Below are positions 5,401-7,208 of a stretch of DNA of 7,208 bases, one piece after another. Source of the stretch: an uncultured Eubacteriales bacterium (lineage in GTDB: Bacteria > Bacillota > Clostridia > Lachnospirales > Lachnospiraceae); contig OMSN01000193.1 of NCBI GenBank assembly GCA_900313765.1, positions 1 to 7,208 of the forward strand, written 5' to 3'. The stretch's first letter is position 1, and each line of letters begins with the position of its first letter. Made by a program: the position numbers and the translations under genes. The notes below the pieces were generated by a model. The model made no database searches, was not told the DNA's origin, and saw only the letters and a program-made list of their open reading frames with translations.

Positions 5401-6494
5401 AGCTTGGTATCCTGGGGCTGCCGAATGTCGGCAAGAGCACCCTTTTTAATTCTCTGACAAAAGCCGGAGCGGAGTCCGCAAATTATCCGTTCTGCACGAT
5501 CGATCCGAATGTAGGCGTGGTCCCGGTTCCGGACGAGCGTCTGAAACTGCTGGGCGATATGTACAATTCCAAGAAGGTCACGCCGGCAGTGATCGAATTC
5601 GTCGACATCGCAGGCCTTGTCAAAGGCGCATCCAAGGGTGAAGGCCTGGGCAACCAGTTCCTGGGAAATGTGCGTGAGTGCGACGCCCTGGTGCATGTGG
5701 TGCGCTGCTTTGAGGATGCCAATGTTGTCCATGTGGACGGCAGCGTGGATCCGGCACGTGATGTGGAGACCATCAACCTGGAACTGATCTTTGCAGATCT
5801 GGAAGTGCTCGAGCGCAGGATGTCCAGAGTCGGAAGGGCTGCGAAGAATGACAAGGACGCAGCGGCCGAGCTTGCCATGCTCCAGAGACTGAAAGCATAC
5901 CTGGAAGAAGGGAAACTTGCCATCTCCTTTGAACCGAAGAATGACGCAGAGAGTGCCCTGTTTGCGGAACTGAATCTTCTGACCGCCAAGCCGGTGATCT
6001 TTGCAGCCAATGTGGCAGAGGATGACGCGGCGGATGACGGCGCGAACAATCCGCATGTGCAGGCAGTCCGGAAACTGGCAGCCGAGTCCGGCTCAGAAGT
6101 CTTTGTAGTCTGCGCGCAGATCGAAGAAGAGATCTCGGAACTGGATGATGACGAGAAGCAGATGTTCCTGGAAGACCTGGGACTGACAGAGTCCGGCCTT
6201 GACAAACTGATCCGCGCAAGCTACAGCCTGCTCGGACTGATGAGCTTCCTGACAGCGGGAGAGAAAGAGACCAGAGCCTGGACCATCAAGAAGGGAACCA
6301 AGGCTCCGCAGGCAGCTGGCAAGATCCACACTGATTTCGAGCGCGGATTCATCCGTGCAGAGGTCGTCAACTATAAAGACCTGCTGGAGTGCGGCTCACT
6401 TGGCGCCGCCAGAGAAAAAGGCATCGTCCGCCTGGAAGGAAAAGAATATGTGGTCCAGGATGGCGATGTGATACTATTTAGGTTTAATGTGTGA
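5397..6494 (+). CDS. ychF: Redox-regulated ATPase YchF (OLA1/Obg family)
   Basis: This is a full-length 365-residue TRAFAC-class P-loop protein of the Obg family that binds ATP in preference to GTP and associates with ribosomes. In the sequence: P-loop GLPNVGKST (7-15), switch I region around PFCTIDPNVG (31-40), G3 motif DIAGLV (70-75) followed by GASKGEGLGNQFL, and NVAE at 205-208 replacing the usual NKxD, the change that lets YchF accept ATP. A charged helical coiled-coil insertion spans about 128-180. The C-terminal TGS domain runs from about 283 to 363 (FLTAGEKETRAW, then GFIRAEVVNY and DGDVILFRFNV). Length and domain order match the family, and no key residue is missing. The ATG at 5397 is chosen by the conserved MKLGILGLPN start and AAGGAG at 5380-5385. 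It has its own strong promoter and is probably co-transcribed with lgt, since no T-run terminator lies between them. Confidence 0.97.
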   Translation: MKLGILGLPNVGKSTLFNSLTKAGAESANYPFCTIDPNVGVVPVPDERLKLLGDMYNSKKVTPAVIEFVDIAGLVKGASKGEGLGNQFLGNVRECDALVHVVRCFEDANVVHVDGSVDPARDVETINLELIFADLEVLERRMSRVGRAAKNDKDAAAELAMLQRLKAYLEEGKLAISFEPKNDAESALFAELNLLTAKPVIFAANVAEDDAADDGANNPHVQAVRKLAAESGSEVFVVCAQIEEEISELDDDEKQMFLEDLGLTESGLDKLIRASYSLLGLMSFLTAGEKETRAWTIKKGTKAPQAAGKIHTDFERGFIRAEVVNYKDLLECGSLGAAREKGIVRLEGKEYVVQDGDVILFRFNV

Positions 6495-6506
6495 CAACAG
6501 TTCAGA

Positions 6507-6658
6507 GCGCCAGGCACGGGGGCAGAGATGCCCGACAGGCGCTTGCGCATGTGAGGGCATAACTGCACACGGAGCTGGATGGGCGGAACGCCCAGACAGC
6601 CGCGGATTGAGCCGCGAAGCGGCGCGCTGAGCGAAGCGCAGCATCCGCGGCCTGGCGC
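6507..6658 (+). ncRNA. Candidate structured RNA or repeat element between ychF and lgt
   Basis: The 185 bases between ychF and lgt are packed with complementary segments. A closing helix pairs GCGCCAGGC (6507-6515) with GCCTGGCGC (6650-6658). Inside are: a hairpin GGGCA-GAGA-TGCCC (6520-6533) with a GNRA loop; GCG-CTTG-CGC (6539-6548) with a CUUG loop; TGGGCG-GAA-CGCCCA (6580-6594); and a three-way arm. In that arm GCCGCGGAT (6599-6607) pairs with ATCCGCGGC (6643-6651) around GCCGC-GAA-GCGGC (6611-6623) and GCGCT-GAGCGA-AGCGC (6624-6639). No coding frame is supported. I do not recognise an established RNA family. It may be a cis-acting leader of lgt, a small RNA, or a palindromic dispersed repeat; there is no T-run, so it is not a classical terminator. 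The strand is assumed. Confidence 0.5.
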
Positions 6659-6665
6659 CTATACT

Positions 6666-6682
6666 AAAGGAAATAAATTATG
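6666..6682 (+). promoter_or_regulatory. Ribosome binding site of lgt
   Basis: AAAGG at 6666-6670 is nine bases before the ATG at 6680 and lies just outside the closing helix of the structured element. It fixes the lgt start; the protein then begins with the usual short N-terminus before the first membrane helix. Confidence 0.65.
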
Positions 6683-7208
6683 TCTATTGACTTCCCGAAT
6701 CTGGGAATCCACCTGCCATATGTCATCAAGTCCTTCAGCGTATTCGGCTATGAGATCGCGCTCTACGGGATCACGATGGCACTGGGGATCACGATGGCAC
6801 TGGGTATCCTGGCAGGACTCTATGTTGCCATGTGGATGGCAAAGAAGACCGGACAGAATCCGGACGATTACGTCAATATTGCCCTGCTGGGGATCGTGCT
6901 CGGCCTTCTCGGCGCAAGGACTTATTACGTTGTTTTCAGCTGGGACTATTACAAGGATCATCTGAATGAGATCCTTGACTTTCGCGGAGGCGGACTTGCA
7001 CTGTACGGCTCTCTGATCGGAGCAGTGCTGGCGGTCCTGATCTACTGCAGAGTGAAGAAACTGAAGATCCCGCTGATCCTTGACACGGCCTGCCTGGGCA
7101 TGGTGACCGGACAGATCGTGGGAAGATGGGGAAACTTCTTCAACAGAGAGGCTTTTGGTGGATACACGAACAATCTGCTGGCGATGCGTCTGCCGCTTGA
7201 CGCAGTAC
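6680..7208 (+). CDS. lgt: Prolipoprotein diacylglyceryl transferase, N-terminal part
   Basis: The frame is open from ATG 6680 to the window end (176 residues, 3' end missing). Lgt is an integral membrane enzyme that transfers diacylglycerol from phosphatidylglycerol to the lipobox cysteine of prolipoproteins, the first lipoprotein maturation step. Family landmarks: ALYGI (27-31, conserved Tyr29), LGARTYYVVF (77-86), GGGLALYGSLIGA (103-115), and the Lgt signature core GRWGNFFNREAFGG (148-161) with Arg149, Asn152, Glu157 and Gly160, matching functionally important residues in Escherichia coli Lgt. Tyr109 stands where E. coli has a His, a change I recall as common in Firmicutes. Membrane helices lie near 22-54, 66-88, 106-124 and 131-148. 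GITMAL at 30-35 is repeated at 36-41 because of a perfect 18-bp tandem duplication, lengthening helix 1 by six residues. Confidence 0.95.
   Translation, partial: MSIDFPNLGIHLPYVIKSFSVFGYEIALYGITMALGITMALGILAGLYVAMWMAKKTGQNPDDYVNIALLGIVLGLLGARTYYVVFSWDYYKDHLNEILDFRGGGLALYGSLIGAVLAVLIYCRVKKLKIPLILDTACLGMVTGQIVGRWGNFFNREAFGGYTNNLLAMRLPLDAV
6767..6802 (+). repeat. Perfect 18-bp tandem duplication within lgt
   Basis: The unit GGGATCACGATGGCACTG occupies 6767-6784 and again 6785-6802 without mismatch. It keeps the frame and duplicates GITMAL in the first membrane helix of Lgt. Perfect identity implies a recent slippage event or an assembly artefact. Confidence 0.95.

Noticed and set aside
5307..6205. 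Overlapping minus-strand open frames opposite ychF
   Set aside because: The plus strand encodes a full-length YchF with every family motif. The antisense translations have no recognisable domain.
6660..6665. TATACT as a -10 box for lgt
   Set aside because: Transcription would begin downstream of the lgt ribosome binding site, and no -35 box is present 17 bases upstream.
6579..6965. A 128-codon plus-strand frame running from the intergenic region into lgt
   Set aside because: It crosses the structured region and overlaps the Lgt frame, which has clear family motifs. Its own translation is unlike any protein I recognise.
1..7208. A new defence, mobile or biosynthetic system
   Set aside because: The recognisable genes are a surface-polysaccharide fragment, an exporter pair, a NUDIX hydrolase, ychF and lgt. 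No transposase, integrase, CRISPR repeats, toxin-antitoxin pair or defence domain was seen on either strand.

Overview
The window looks like DNA from a Gram-positive anaerobe of the Clostridia. The evidence is the gene families and their closest remembered relatives, strong GGAG-type ribosome binding sites, ATGA stop/start overlaps, and a sigma-A-type promoter. It appears to join two unrelated segments. Bases 1 to about 1130 use mixed or ATT-rich isoleucine codons and resemble Oscillospiraceae/Ruminococcaceae-type cell-surface polysaccharide loci. From about 1130 onward, isoleucine is almost always ATC and the content resembles a Lachnospiraceae-type chromosome. These taxon names are judgement from memory, not a search result.

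Left segment: the C-terminal end of a flavin-dependent oxidoreductase of the UDP-galactopyranose-mutase/protoporphyrinogen-oxidase-like group (1-516), overlapping by ATGA the start of a GT39/ArnT-like membrane glycosyltransferase (516 to about 1130). At about 1120-1140 the glycosyltransferase runs in frame into the middle of the membrane domain of an ABC exporter subunit. The exporter continues to 2687 with a complete nucleotide-binding domain.

Right segment: the partner ABC half-transporter follows with an ATGA overlap (2687-4497). It is broken near 3597 by a small deletion that shifts the frame and removes the conserved residues expected between membrane segment 5 and the nucleotide-binding domain. 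The two subunits show the asymmetric motifs of heterodimeric exporters of the TM287/288, LmrCD and BmrCD type. Next come a NUDIX hydrolase (4586-5170), an intrinsic terminator overlapped by a near-consensus extended -10 promoter (about 5247-5300), a possible 23-codon leader peptide coupled to ychF (5329-5400), ychF itself (5397-6494), a 185-base intergenic region that folds into a closed multi-hairpin structure (6507-6658), and the start of lgt (6680 to the window end), which carries an 18-bp perfect tandem duplication in its first membrane helix.

The gene content is mostly ordinary housekeeping and transport. I found no convincing new multi-gene system. The points most worth checking are the in-frame glycosyltransferase/ABC join (likely an assembly chimera, otherwise a real recombination), the structured intergenic element before lgt, the promoter nested in a terminator, and the small leader ORF before ychF.
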